Below, one piece after another: positions 26,401 through 34,800 of a stretch of DNA of 64,000 bases. The notes beneath the pieces are model-generated. The model was not told the origin of the DNA. It ran no database searches and saw only the letters and a list, made by a program, of their open reading frames with translations. The stretch covers positions 1 through 64,000 of the forward strand of contig JAPPMF010000007.1 in NCBI GenBank assembly GCA_028819195.1, read 5' to 3'. This stretch comes from Bin55 sp028819195. GTDB lineage: Bacteria > Pseudomonadota > Gammaproteobacteria > Pseudomonadales > Azotimanducaceae. The translations under genes were made by a program, and so were the position numbers. Every line of letters begins with the position of its first letter. Within the stretch, counting starts at the first letter, position 1.

Positions 26401-27217
26401 CGTTCGCAATGGCGATGAAACGATCGACAAAGGTGACCTGACGACAACCTTGGCAATCTTGTCGGCGCGATCGGATTGGTGGCAGCGCGGTTCGCTGAAC
26501 CTTGGATTTAGGGGCGATGCTGCAATCGCTAACTTGTCGACCGACGATGGTGTCGGCGAGGCTAAAGGCTTAGACAGTTCGGTTAGTCGCTATCGTTTAG
26601 GTATGGATGTCTCGTATGACTTCCTGACTATTGCTGGTATCTTTGCACCATTCGGTGAGTTAGCGTACCGCTCAGACGGTGGCGATGGAGTTACCGGAAA
26701 TGGCTTCGAAATTATCGGTGGATTACGATACAGTTCGAATTGGTTTACCGTTGACGCCCGCGGCCACAGTCTGATCACGTACTCGGAAAATGACTACGAA
26801 GACAAAGGTTTCTCAATGTTGGCAGTTTTCCATCCGTCGCAGGATGAACGAGGACTCATGGTGTCTGTTGCACCTACTTGGGGACAAGTCTCACCAACTT
26901 TTGGTACCTTACTACAAGAGAGTGCGACTTTGAACGCCTTAATTGGTTCAAGTTCGAGTGACAGCCAGCAACTTGGTATGGCACTTAATACTAATATGTC
27001 TTACGGGTTTTATATCAGAGAAGACACCCACATGGTACGACCTTATTTGGAATATACCCGCGACCAGTTTGATAGTTATTCATTCCTGTTAGGAGCTGAA
27101 ATTAAGCAACTGATATCTTCAACATTCAATTTTGATATGGATGTTGTATTCGGTAAAGGAATGCAAACTTCTGACAGTGGTAATACATTTGGATTAAATG
27201 CGAGATTACGCTTCTAA
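20420..27217 (+). CDS. Giant cadherin/Ig-repeat protein with autotransporter-like beta-barrel
   Basis: A 2265-residue outer-membrane/surface protein. The GTG start has a strong AGGAGG five bases upstream, giving a long basic N-region before the hydrophobic signal (ILLLLLATCFAFSASLVFA, cleaved about residue 75), like the extended signals of large autotransporters. A DDDDD-rich Ca-binding-like stretch follows, then a fibronectin III-like domain (about 240-340), then many cadherin/Ig-like repeats of about 90 residues, each starting near NxxPxxxxxIxD and containing FxDxDGDxLTY. A Pro/Glu-rich linker (about 1815-1865) leads to a C-terminal barrel of about 380 residues ending in aromatic ARLRF, as expected for BAM recognition. 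Adhesion or cell-cell contact is the likely role. It is followed by a terminator at 27244, so it is monocistronic. Confidence 0.85.
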   Translation: MTSRGQGRSGEVATSPINKPLCRQPMDKTTGSVNRRISMNINSDTGRGRTVSTVLSKILLLLLATCFAFSASLVFAQTPTPCGFDIDDDDDIDDDDVLSRIEVEFFVSGASSENLPAFLSGAGTECEDDTVRLRLYLGEDTDSATTVPFDDDNDRYNLGAENTTTDTDRESSITLAGQDGNGRITLDNPVLNLDTSAEAWGAAPIVYTLRAFKVFEFDPAEQIGDGLEFSVVLYGTALNAPDANTISAAAESPSNIYVEWTGDGTNGEATFYEVAWRESGTDEFTLSGHIKEIPDVTTGTPEVQHYTISDLVPVAATGVGKNYDIKVRAILRGSNYDATTNPWDVRRSPYTELATAVTTKSLGDDMDDDDNCPVVPIRVSEGHTQDYGLACWITPSSERDTATTYTVRTTSGNTNVFTVQHITDNDGDLSDDLIRITGVAEGTSVSLNIEVTATLGTGTDAVVNVLKASGIKVDVTENAAPMFTITSATVDWNVETVGTDFEINVVSQFVNQDIDDDIEEYSMTGGSYGSREYLEINEDTGKITVPSAVTASQLESLPDNHQFELVVTATDQNDQSDNMTIYVDIVDGREGGVSRKAESDDEVWLRPIASDNGGGTQSTDVTKSFEIDTGHMCFSIVDEGFTVDGSDANDTVELSNDNEVTVDQVATFRLSGAASCKRGRLSVTMELPSTDPASDQFELLGHYGTIQLWFEVDAQRGNDSSTKTGDPVKIRVDFIYGQNSEPRIRSTAKVTGRNVYVTSGSHTIDEGEDIKLTFTADDGGPTGDRLCWSQMGNCKPCQGPEDTEVYRSNKGVIVERRASHDVSNNGVSHSYELLVRGEDADYYGPGIPRVNTDFETNPGGYEIELCATDLAGETHEIKFTVRIENVDEAPTFKKIDNLYFLVGDYPTEIDLDDYVIDGDGNSDIDDFTADIIGSSDVITVSESNGIVTVTPTEDDIDGPETVTVEVSATDLSGQTAYAEFDVTVKQTNRSPRWVGGLSGLSFEIEENSPVNTNVGTPVEATDSDADDTISYELSGSSYFKVVETDDGAQIKVAKKGLDYEGDQNSFSLVLTASDNYGGVAALSVEVDLIDVNEPPMRTPDEIEDQTVLVGVTACVVKASEHFTDPDSDSVNTSLVFEATSTRPGEVGVEVQNNEDICIIGNSVSSSNARITITATDHDDNTVLKRFLAKTSQNHAPTIVGDGIPDMEIQEDGRSDDINLLIYFDDGDAGYEEELVFGHRVKDSSIVTAIIVDDHFLRIYGDADGETEITVNATDQNNQTVSSSFTVEVIRNDPPIAHADSIADVDTRVGLTVDPIDASGAFTDEGDTFTLAVSTDDPEVATAGIKYDEDDIPWILVYIHSEGVTKATLKATDTADNTAMVSFTIDVGARNDPPKLVNEIEDVTLEVDDKTDIELDDVFEDEGTLTYEIDNEDEDVADVIYRESKNVLRIFANGLGTTDVKITAIDNVDQTASDEFVVTVTEAAATNQAPTTVTTLSDFTLYTDATGSVSIDGLFEDPDGDELTYEIENSDSKIVTATLDELIINLTPGSVGTAKITVIAKDPMNYGAITHFMVMVEAPPNAAPIVLANIEDQLVTVGTPIDLSIEGVFEDPDGDDLTYAVSSSDPTVAIADLDSMTIMITGKAPGTTVVRLDATDPKGLVTSEEFVITVDTVPVVVAQIDDVTMQIGGEIFELNVAQYFNDEDGDTLTYTFASEGKAATMKFMQADLSLTPSIVGSTEITVKATDPRGRSAQQTFSAMVSDSEIRKQTETTLAMVGRHMISSSANAIGARVEGTRENFGFERIVEAIDRNERKAQEREPVKERQVEQTDRVATNPSQTPETKPEPSVPPAEPKVEPVANQQTSKGGISWGVISSRSAKLDVKDFVPRNFSQSLEGDGMLSDISVWGTTDEQTSSSADTKTTSKSAHLGTDVAINDQLTVGISVSKHESESEYSWGTANRQLVTDTTSVLPYASYRINSRTLVWGVIGRGSGDAIVRNGDETIDKGDLTTTLAILSARSDWWQRGSLNLGFRGDAAIANLSTDDGVGEAKGLDSSVSRYRLGMDVSYDFLTIAGIFAPFGELAYRSDGGDGVTGNGFEIIGGLRYSSNWFTVDARGHSLITYSENDYEDKGFSMLAVFHPSQDERGLMVSVAPTWGQVSPTFGTLLQESATLNALIGSSSSDSQQLGMALNTNMSYGFYIREDTHMVRPYLEYTRDQFDSYSFLLGAEIKQLISSTFNFDMDVVFGKGMQTSDSGNTFGLNARLRF

Positions 27218-27243
27218 TTCTCAGTCATAAATAATCTCCATGA

Positions 27244-27277
27244 CCCGTGCTGGCGATGCTGGCACGGGTATTTTTTT
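27244..27277 (+). terminator. Rho-independent terminator
   Basis: CCCGTGC pairs with GCACGGG around an 11-base loop, followed by TA and seven T residues. It lies 27 bases downstream of the surface-protein stop codon. Confidence 0.85.
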
Positions 27278-27340
27278 GTCTCGGCGTAAAAATCTCGTCG
27301 ATGGCTCGACAAATCTGTGTATCATTTCTAATGGAGAATC

Positions 27341-27368
27341 AGTCGCAATACGTATTTATATTGCGACT
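27341..27368 (+). promoter_or_regulatory. Perfect 10-bp inverted repeat upstream of yejA
   Basis: AGTCGCAATA (27341-27350) and TATTGCGACT (27359-27368) are exact inverse complements with an 8-base spacer. They end 53 bases before the yejA start. No T-run follows, so an operator or a leader hairpin controlling yejABE is more likely than a terminator. Confidence 0.5.
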
Positions 27369-27421
27369 ACGCATCAACTCTCGAACTTTGTTAATAGGAA
27401 AAACATAAGGAGAACCCACCG

Positions 27422-29290
27422 ATGAAGAGTAAACCGACAATGTTTCTTTCGATGCTAATTGCCATGGGGCTAACAGCGTGGCTGTTGTACTTTCCCATAA
27501 CAGCGCAAGAAGAAGACGAAGTCAAAACTACTCGATTTCATGCTCTGAGTTTGTCCGGTGAACCAAAATACCCAGCGGGATTTAAGCATCTTGACTACGT
27601 AAACCCCAATGCACCCAAAGGGGGAACCATGCGGCGTTTTTACGAAGGTAGTTTCAACACACTGAATCCATTCACCATAACTGGTCGTCCTGCTGTTGGT
27701 TTAACCTTATTCGTGTACGAGACACTAATGAGATCCCCCGAAGATGATTCAGTCGCCGAATATGGAGTGATTGCTGAAGAAGTAGAGGTAGCAGAGGATC
27801 TGTCGTTCGCAATCTTTCATCTTCGTCCAGAAGCACGTTTTAGTGATGGAAGTCCCGTGACTTCAGAGGATGTTGTATTCAGTTTTCATCTGCTCCGCGA
27901 CGAGGGTCTTCCGCACTACGCTAAGTATTACGCCGATGTTGAGAGCGCTACAGCAGTTGATCCACACACGGTACGTTTCGATTTCAGCGGCCCACCAAAT
28001 AGAGAATTACCACAGATTATGGGACAAATTTGGGTACTTTCAAAAGCATTTTGGGAGAATCGCGAGTTCGGCGAAGCGATCATAGAACCGATCGTATCGA
28101 GTGGCCCGTACACCATTGGTGCGATTGAACCGGGTCGTCTAATCGAATATAAACGCAATCCTGACTATTGGGGAGCAAATCTGCCGTTCAATGTAGGTCG
28201 GTTTAACTTTGATGTGTTCAGTTTTAAGTATTACCGTGATTCTGACGTAGCATATTTGGGTTTTCGCGCGGCTGAGTACGACCTACGTCCCGAAAATTCA
28301 AGTAAGGACTGGGCTGAAAAATACACCGACGAAGCCTTTCCCGCAGTTCAGAGTGGGATGGTACGTAAAAAGTTGTTTGAACATGATCGCCCCGCTGGTA
28401 TGCAAGCGTTTATTTTCAATACTCGTAAAAGTAAATTCACCGACCGAAGGGTACGTTTAGCCATATGCTATATGTTTGATTTCGAGTACGCAAACAATAA
28501 CCTCTTTTACAATCAGTACACGCGCACCACGAGTTATTTCGCTAACTCCGATTTTGCTGCGACGGGTTTGCCATCTCCGGAAGAATTAGAGATACTTGAA
28601 CAATATCGAGGAAGAATACCAGACGAGGTATTTACTAATGTTTATGAAGTACCGACAACCGACGGCAGCGGTAATATTCGACCACAAATGCAGAAAGCTT
28701 TTCAGTTGTTGACTGAAGCGGGTTGGGGAATTCAGGACGGAGCACTCACCCATACTGAAACCGGTGAAGTCATGGAGATCGAATTTCTTCTTAATGATGC
28801 AGGTTTTGAACGTGTGGTTAATCCATTGAAAGAGAATCTCAAGCGTCTTGGAATCAAATCGACGACACGAACGGTCGAACCCACACAATATCTCAATCGT
28901 GTTGATGAGTTTGATTATGACATGATCATTGGCACGTTGAGACAGTCGCATTCACCTGGGAACGAACAAAGAGACTTCTGGGGTTCAGAAACAGCTGAAC
29001 AGGAAGGTAGTCGTAACTACATTGGAATTCAAGATACCGTCATCGACGAAGTCATCGAAAAAATTGTACAAGCTAAAACTCGCGACGAGTTGATTACCGT
29101 GACCCGAGCTCTAGATCGAATACTATTATGGAATCATTTTGTAATCCCACAGTGGCACATTCGCGCAGACCGGGTAGTTTGGTGGGATAAGTTTGGGATA
29201 CCTGAAATTAAACCAAAGTATTACGTTGGTTACTCGACCTGGTGGTATGATACAGAGAAAGCTCGGCGTGTGGAAGAATTTCTGCGGTAA
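27422..29290 (+). CDS. yejA: Periplasmic peptide-binding protein YejA (SBP family 5)
   Basis: A 622-residue solute-binding protein with a clear ribosome-binding site (AAGGAGA) and a signal peptide (about 1-29). The YejA hallmarks are HALSLSGEPKYPAGFKHLDY near the mature N-terminus, PNAPKGGTMR, and LNPFT. The size matches YejA/microcin C-type binding proteins, which are longer than OppA. It binds peptides or peptide-like compounds in the periplasm and delivers them to the YejBE permease encoded next. It is the first gene of the yejABE operon, preceded by the inverted repeat at 27341. Confidence 0.9.
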   Translation: MKSKPTMFLSMLIAMGLTAWLLYFPITAQEEDEVKTTRFHALSLSGEPKYPAGFKHLDYVNPNAPKGGTMRRFYEGSFNTLNPFTITGRPAVGLTLFVYETLMRSPEDDSVAEYGVIAEEVEVAEDLSFAIFHLRPEARFSDGSPVTSEDVVFSFHLLRDEGLPHYAKYYADVESATAVDPHTVRFDFSGPPNRELPQIMGQIWVLSKAFWENREFGEAIIEPIVSSGPYTIGAIEPGRLIEYKRNPDYWGANLPFNVGRFNFDVFSFKYYRDSDVAYLGFRAAEYDLRPENSSKDWAEKYTDEAFPAVQSGMVRKKLFEHDRPAGMQAFIFNTRKSKFTDRRVRLAICYMFDFEYANNNLFYNQYTRTTSYFANSDFAATGLPSPEELEILEQYRGRIPDEVFTNVYEVPTTDGSGNIRPQMQKAFQLLTEAGWGIQDGALTHTETGEVMEIEFLLNDAGFERVVNPLKENLKRLGIKSTTRTVEPTQYLNRVDEFDYDMIIGTLRQSHSPGNEQRDFWGSETAEQEGSRNYIGIQDTVIDEVIEKIVQAKTRDELITVTRALDRILLWNHFVIPQWHIRADRVVWWDKFGIPEIKPKYYVGYSTWWYDTEKARRVEEFLR

Positions 29291-29336
29291 GGGCTAATCA
29301 ATTTGATTGAGAGGGTAACTTACACGGTGAATTGAC

Positions 29337-30458
29337 ATGCTTTGGTATGTAGTTCGGCGATTGATGCTGATTATCCCGACTTTGTTGGGCATCATGATCA
29401 TCAATTTTGTGGTCATTCAGTTTGCCCCGGGTGGCCCGATCGAACAGGTCTTAGCACAACTCGATAACCCAGAGTTAACGGGGACTTCGCGTGTAACGAG
29501 TGTCGGGTCTAGTGAGGTACAAGATAGCTCCTCCGATTCGCGTCAAGTGTCTTCAGGAGCTGGGGGACAGTATCGGGGCGGCGAAGGTCTAGAACCCGCC
29601 TATATCGAGAAACTCGAAGCGCGATTCGGGCTCGATAAACCGATTCATGAGCGATTCTTCATCATGATGAGGCGTTATCTCACTTTTGACTTTGGCGAGA
29701 GCTTTTTTCAAGGGAAAGACGTCATAGATCTTGTGCTTGAAAAAATGCCCGTCTCGATCTCTTTAGGTCTGTGGACGACTCTACTCGTCTATCTCATTTC
29801 TATTCCTTTGGGTGTACGTAAAGCAGTACGCGATGGCTCGCGCTTCGACGTTTGGACGAGTGCAGTTGTGATTGTTGGCAATGCGATACCCGCATTTTTG
29901 TTTGCGATTCTCTTGTTGATCATTTTTTCAAAGGCCAGTTCCGTCGAATTTTTACAAATCTTTCCCCTAGGCGGATTGACCTCGCCAGAATGGGGTTCAT
30001 TACCGTGGCATGCCAAAATTTTGGACTATTTTTGGCACATGGTACTACCGATTTCCGCGATGGTAATTGGTGGCTTTGCGACTTTAACGTTTCTTACTAA
30101 AAACTCATTCATTGATCAGATTAATCAGCAATATGTTTTGACCGCCCGTGCTAAAGGCTTAGGACAACGCCGGATACTGTACGGGCATGTCTTTCGCAAT
30201 GCGATGCTTATTGTTATCGCTGGATTTCCTTCTGCTTTCGTTGGAATATTGTTTACTGGATCGCTATTGATTGAGTTTATTTTTAATCTAGATGGACTAG
30301 GTCTATTAGGTTTTAATGCCGTAATCGACCGCGACTATCCTATTGTGTTTGCGACGTTGTACTTCTTTACGTTGCTCGGGTTAGTGATGAATTTAATCGG
30401 TGATTTGACTTATACATTCATCGATCCGCGTATTGACTTTGAGACTAGAGGTGTCTGA
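29337..30458 (+). CDS. yejB: Peptide ABC transporter permease YejB
   Basis: A 373-residue inner-membrane permease of the DppB/OppB type. It begins with MLWYVVRRLMLIIPTLLGI, has a periplasmic insertion with an S/G-rich low-complexity part (about residues 50-80), and the EAA loop around LTARAKGLGQRRIL where the ATPase docks. Six transmembrane helices fit the family. The stop overlaps the likely start of yejE (GTGTCTGA). Confidence 0.9.
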   Translation: MLWYVVRRLMLIIPTLLGIMIINFVVIQFAPGGPIEQVLAQLDNPELTGTSRVTSVGSSEVQDSSSDSRQVSSGAGGQYRGGEGLEPAYIEKLEARFGLDKPIHERFFIMMRRYLTFDFGESFFQGKDVIDLVLEKMPVSISLGLWTTLLVYLISIPLGVRKAVRDGSRFDVWTSAVVIVGNAIPAFLFAILLLIIFSKASSVEFLQIFPLGGLTSPEWGSLPWHAKILDYFWHMVLPISAMVIGGFATLTFLTKNSFIDQINQQYVLTARAKGLGQRRILYGHVFRNAMLIVIAGFPSAFVGILFTGSLLIEFIFNLDGLGLLGFNAVIDRDYPIVFATLYFFTLLGLVMNLIGDLTYTFIDPRIDFETRGV

Positions 30459-31533
30459 TTTAGCGGTGCAACCAACCGACGGTCAAGTTCCTACTGCACG
30501 AACTTGGATTTCGCCTCTCACAAAACGGCGGATCGAGAGTTTTAAACGGAACAGACGCGGGTATTGGTCCTTGATCTTTCTATCCTTTTTCTTTGTATTG
30601 TCACTTTTTGCCGAATTCATCGCGAATGATCGTCCTATTCTGGTGCACTATGATGGTAATTTCTATTTTCCGATGTACCAGCGCATCCCCGAGACGACCT
30701 TCGGCGGCTTCTTCCCGACGGAAGCGGAATATCGCGAGAAAGAAGTACAAGACTTGATTGAAGAGAAAGGATGGATTTTGTGGCAACCTATTCGTTATTC
30801 CTTCGACACGATCAATTTTCAACGCGAACATCCCGCTAGTCCAACTTGGGAAAACATCTTAGGAACCGACGAATCAGGTCGTGACGTCGCAGCAAACGTG
30901 ATTTACGGATTTCGAATTGCGATGCTTTTTGGTATTGCGTTGACCGGACTATCGTCAATCATTGGGATTGCCGCAGGCGCAGTGCAAGGATACTTTGGAG
31001 GTTGGGTTGATCTGATTTTCCAACGAGTGATCGAAATCTGGGCTGGAATGCCGAGATTATTTCTACTCATAATCTTAGCAAGCATCCTCACTCCCAGCTT
31101 TTTACTGTTACTTTTCCTGTTGCTGATATTCGAATGGATGGCGCTTGTGGGGGTGGTTCGGGCCGAATTTCTACGTACCCGAAACTTTGAGTACGTTAGA
31201 GCTGCACGTAGTCTTGGTGTGAAAGACTCAGTCATTATGTTTCGCCATGTATTACCGAACGCCATGACCGCAACACTAACTTTTTTGCCGTTCGTGATGA
31301 TCGGGTCAATTACGGCACTTACGTCGTTGGATTTCCTCGGTTTTGGACTACAAGATGAGTTGCCCTCGCTAGGAGACATATTGCGTCAAGGTAAGAGTAA
31401 TATTGGAAATGCGCCGTGGTTAGGTATCACAGGATTTCTTGTAGTCGCGATCACGTTGAGTTTGTTGATTTTTATCGGTGAGGCTGTACGTGATGCGTTT
31501 GATCCGAGAAAGACTTTTCAGACTGATTCATAA
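30451..31533 (+). CDS. yejE: Peptide ABC transporter permease YejE
   Basis: A 360-residue permease of the DppC type, starting at GTG 30451, which overlaps the yejB stop; a TTG at 30433 is also in frame. The N-terminal ISPLTKRRIESFKRNRRGYW and LGTDESGRDV are typical of YejE, and the EAA loop VRAARSLGVKDSVIMFRHVL is intact. With YejB it forms the channel for peptide uptake. The ATPase gene yejF, normally next, is absent: the following region is non-coding and then a protease gene starts. Confidence 0.9.
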   Translation: MSDLAVQPTDGQVPTARTWISPLTKRRIESFKRNRRGYWSLIFLSFFFVLSLFAEFIANDRPILVHYDGNFYFPMYQRIPETTFGGFFPTEAEYREKEVQDLIEEKGWILWQPIRYSFDTINFQREHPASPTWENILGTDESGRDVAANVIYGFRIAMLFGIALTGLSSIIGIAAGAVQGYFGGWVDLIFQRVIEIWAGMPRLFLLIILASILTPSFLLLLFLLLIFEWMALVGVVRAEFLRTRNFEYVRAARSLGVKDSVIMFRHVLPNAMTATLTFLPFVMIGSITALTSLDFLGFGLQDELPSLGDILRQGKSNIGNAPWLGITGFLVVAITLSLLIFIGEAVRDAFDPRKTFQTDS

Positions 31534-31879
31534 AGCTTGAACTTATTGGGGAATTCCACTGAAGTTTGGGACCCCTTTGGTCAATTTACCACCTTCATAT
31601 CGACGACTGAGTTCATCGTATATCGCATTCTCGCCGATCATCCGTCGCGAACTGTAAAGATATTCTCGACTTTTATTTACGTCGATAATGAATTGACTTA
31701 AAGTTACCTCATTAGTCTCGCTCGAAATCTAGTTGTAGATTATTGACTGAAGAACAGGACATACATAAGCAGTCGGTAGTCTGCAGTTACTAGAAATCTT
31801 TGTATACTATTAGTAAACAAAACTGTAAAACCACTACTATCTGATAGACTTCGTTCAAATGAACGACGGAGCAATTGAA
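31534..31879. other. Intergenic region after yejE with a minus-strand protein remnant
   Basis: This 346-base region should hold the end of the yej operon and the promoter of the metalloprotease. No yejF sequence is seen. A 62-codon minus-strand frame (31543-31728) reads like protein and is listed separately. Upstream of the protease a TATACTATTAG stretch (31803-31813) could be a -10 element, without a convincing -35. Confidence 0.35.
31543..31728 (-). pseudogene. Possible 3' remnant of an unknown gene
   Basis: An open minus-strand frame of about 62 codons, including segments SQFIIDVNKSREYLYSSRRM and GENAIYDELSRRYEGG, ends at TAA 31543-31545. It has no start codon before an upstream in-frame stop except an internal ATG. 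The amino-acid composition is protein-like. It sits where yejF would be expected but is not an ABC ATPase. Function unknown. Confidence 0.3.
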
Positions 31880-34800
31880 ATGGAACTAACTCGATTAACC
31901 AGAATTTCCATGCGTTGTGTGATGGGGATTGGGCTTTTCCTGCTGATGTGCTTCACATTTCTGGGCAATCATGCATACGCTAATGCAAACCGTATTTACA
32001 TTGAGTGTCCCTGTACGTTTGAAAGTACGGACGATGGACAAATTGCTGTTACTTTAGGTCTACGGAGTTTTCGCGAGCGCGATACTCAATACCTCAGAAT
32101 GGATTTCTTTTTTAAACACGGAGAAAACGACCTCGGTGCGTACTACGCTGGCTCTATTTACCTCGACACACTAGTCCCTGCAAACGGCGAATTAGAATCC
32201 ACAACGTTCTACGGTGATTTTTCCTCCTACGTAGAAACTTCACCCTCCTTTGATCGCGAAGGTTACTTGCTCTTTGCATTGTATCGAAACTGGGATCGTT
32301 CAGGAGGGTATCAAGATCAAGTTGCTGCCGATGGTAGAGCACATCTGCGCGAAGAATTTAAACTCAATGAAGTAGACTACCTTACCGATACCGATGGAGA
32401 TGGTGTCAGTGATAAGACCGAGAATACGGAAGGAACTGATCCAATGGATCCGGATTCTTATCCAGAACCCGCGGTTATCGACGTGCTAGCTTTTTTTAGT
32501 GAGGGATTTTCAGAGTTCAACGATGGTGATCCCTACACCCGTATCAGACACATCATGACGGTAACAAACTCAATCATGGAAAACAGTGAGGTGTCGGCTC
32601 GAGTTCGCTTAGTTGGTATTCAACCAGTCGAAATATCCGACTATCAGAATTTTGATTCGATTGATATTTTTGAACATAAAACAGAAGGTGATCGGCATGG
32701 GGCTGATATGGCAGTCGTGTTTAAAGGTGCTGCCGATGCGGTGTACTACTATTGTGGCTATACCTATATAACAGGGTACGGACTCAAAGGAGCGATGCCT
32801 CTGCAAACGGATCGTCTTTACACTGCGTACGTTGTGAGGGGTTGCGGAAATTACGTTACGGCGCATGAGCTTGGTCATATTCTTGGTTTAGGCCACTCCG
32901 AATGGCAGAATAACGTAGGTACTTGGCGTTGGTCGCGCGGACATGCAGTTGCTAATTCCTTTCATACCGTGATGTCTTATAGTGGTCAGGGTGGACTCAA
33001 GAGTTATGTTTTTTCAAATCCTGATATAGACGATTGCCTTGGTAATGATTGTGGAGTCGATATCGAGGACGAATTCGCCGCCCATGCAGCTTTAACCATC
33101 AATGCGGTTCAATGGCAGTTTGAGGATATACGCGAGGCTTTTGAAGATTCTGACGACGATGGCTTTGTGGATCCTGTCGATGCCGTTCCAGACGATCCTA
33201 ATGATTGGATCGATACTGATGGCGATGGAATTGGTAATAATGCCGATAACGACGACGATGGAGACGGAGTTGTTGATGCCTTTGATTCTTTCCCTCTCGA
33301 TGAAGATGAGTTTTTAGACTCCGATCTCGATGGGGTAGGTAACAATGGCGATGCGTTCCCCTTCGATCCTAACGAGTGGGCCGATTCCGATGGCGACGGT
33401 GTAGGGGACAACGCCGATGTGTTTCCGAATGATCCGAATGAAGTCGCCGACGGCGATGGCGATGGAGTGGGCGATAACTCTGATGCTTTCCCAGAAGATC
33501 CTAATGAATATTGGGATACCGATGGCGATGGTGTAGGCGATAATGCTGATTCCGATGACGATAACGACGGATATGCCGATACTGAAGATGCCTACCCACG
33601 AGACGCAAGCAAGTACAACCTTGCATCGTATCAGATCGAAGGAGAAGTACGTCATGATAGATTCGCTCACTCGATCATAGCGTTAGGTGATATCAATAAC
33701 GACGGTTTTAATGATTTTGCGGTCGGTGCCCCCCATTACGACAATGGCGATCAAAAAGATACAGGTGCAGTTTACATTCTTACTAGTAAGGACTTTAATG
33801 CTCTTGATGTTGCCGACGGTACCGAGGATGAATTCATTCACGTCGAAAATTGGACTACGAGTGATTTTGCTTGGAAAATTGTTGGAGTAAACGCTAAAGC
33901 CGAATTAGGATGGACTTTAAAGACTGCAGATGTCGATGGCGATGGTGTCCGTGAACTAGTGATCGGCGCGCCGGGTGAATTGAACGAAGCTCAAGTGAAA
34001 ACCGGTGCGGTGTACCTCCTTGATTTAGGGGATTTAAGTGATCTTGATACCGCAGATACCACTACTGATCGGGTAATCAATATTGGTAACTACACTACGA
34101 GTTCAACCTCAAAGAGACTAACTAACGACAACGAGAATTCTCGTTTCGGCATTAGTATTTCAAACTCGGACGTAGACGGAAATGGTAAAGACGATCTGTT
34201 GATCGGTGCTGATCAATTCAATGACATGGCTGGAGCTACTTACCTAGTCCTGGATTCGGCACTTGCTACTAAAGACGAAACCGCTAGTGAACCTCTACAG
34301 CAGGTAAATGTTGATCAAGCGCTATCGGCAGCAAATTTGTGGCGATTCACGGGTAAAGACAAGGATCAGTTCGGTAGTAGTTTGTCCCTCGAAGGAGATT
34401 TCGATGGCGACGGTGTAGCAGAATTAACTATCGGTTCGAAGACTTTTGGTACGGGCGATTTTGGCGCTGTTTTCATTGTGCCGTTTAGTACGATGAATGA
34501 AATAGATGTAATCGATGGCGAAGAAGATGGAAGTCTTGATCCCCTAAATATTGATCTCATCGTGGGGACTTATGTCATTGAAAGTGAATCTTCTGTCAAT
34601 GGGATTGATGTTAATGCCAACGGTGATATCGACGGTGACGGCTTGTCAGAGTTGATCATTGACATGATTGAAGACGAAGATCTCTACCTCATTGCTGGTG
34701 GCGACTTATTCCGCGCAGATTTAGAAGACTCACTAGAAGATGGGCGGATATTGTTGGGTAACACGAGGTTGCAAATCAATTCCTACTTAATTCTGGGTGG

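Noticed and set aside
27240..27425. 61-codon plus-strand frame
   Set aside because: It runs through the terminator hairpin and the yejA leader; composition is not protein-like.
33150..33600. Tandem repeats of 36-70 bases that at first resemble an array
   Set aside because: They are in-frame protein repeats (DxDGDGxGD) of the metalloprotease, not CRISPR: no constant repeat/unique spacer pattern.
33109..33670. Minus-strand serine-rich open frames over the Asp-rich repeats
   Set aside because: Antisense of GAT/GAC-rich codons gives open Ser/Ile-rich frames by composition; no start signal.
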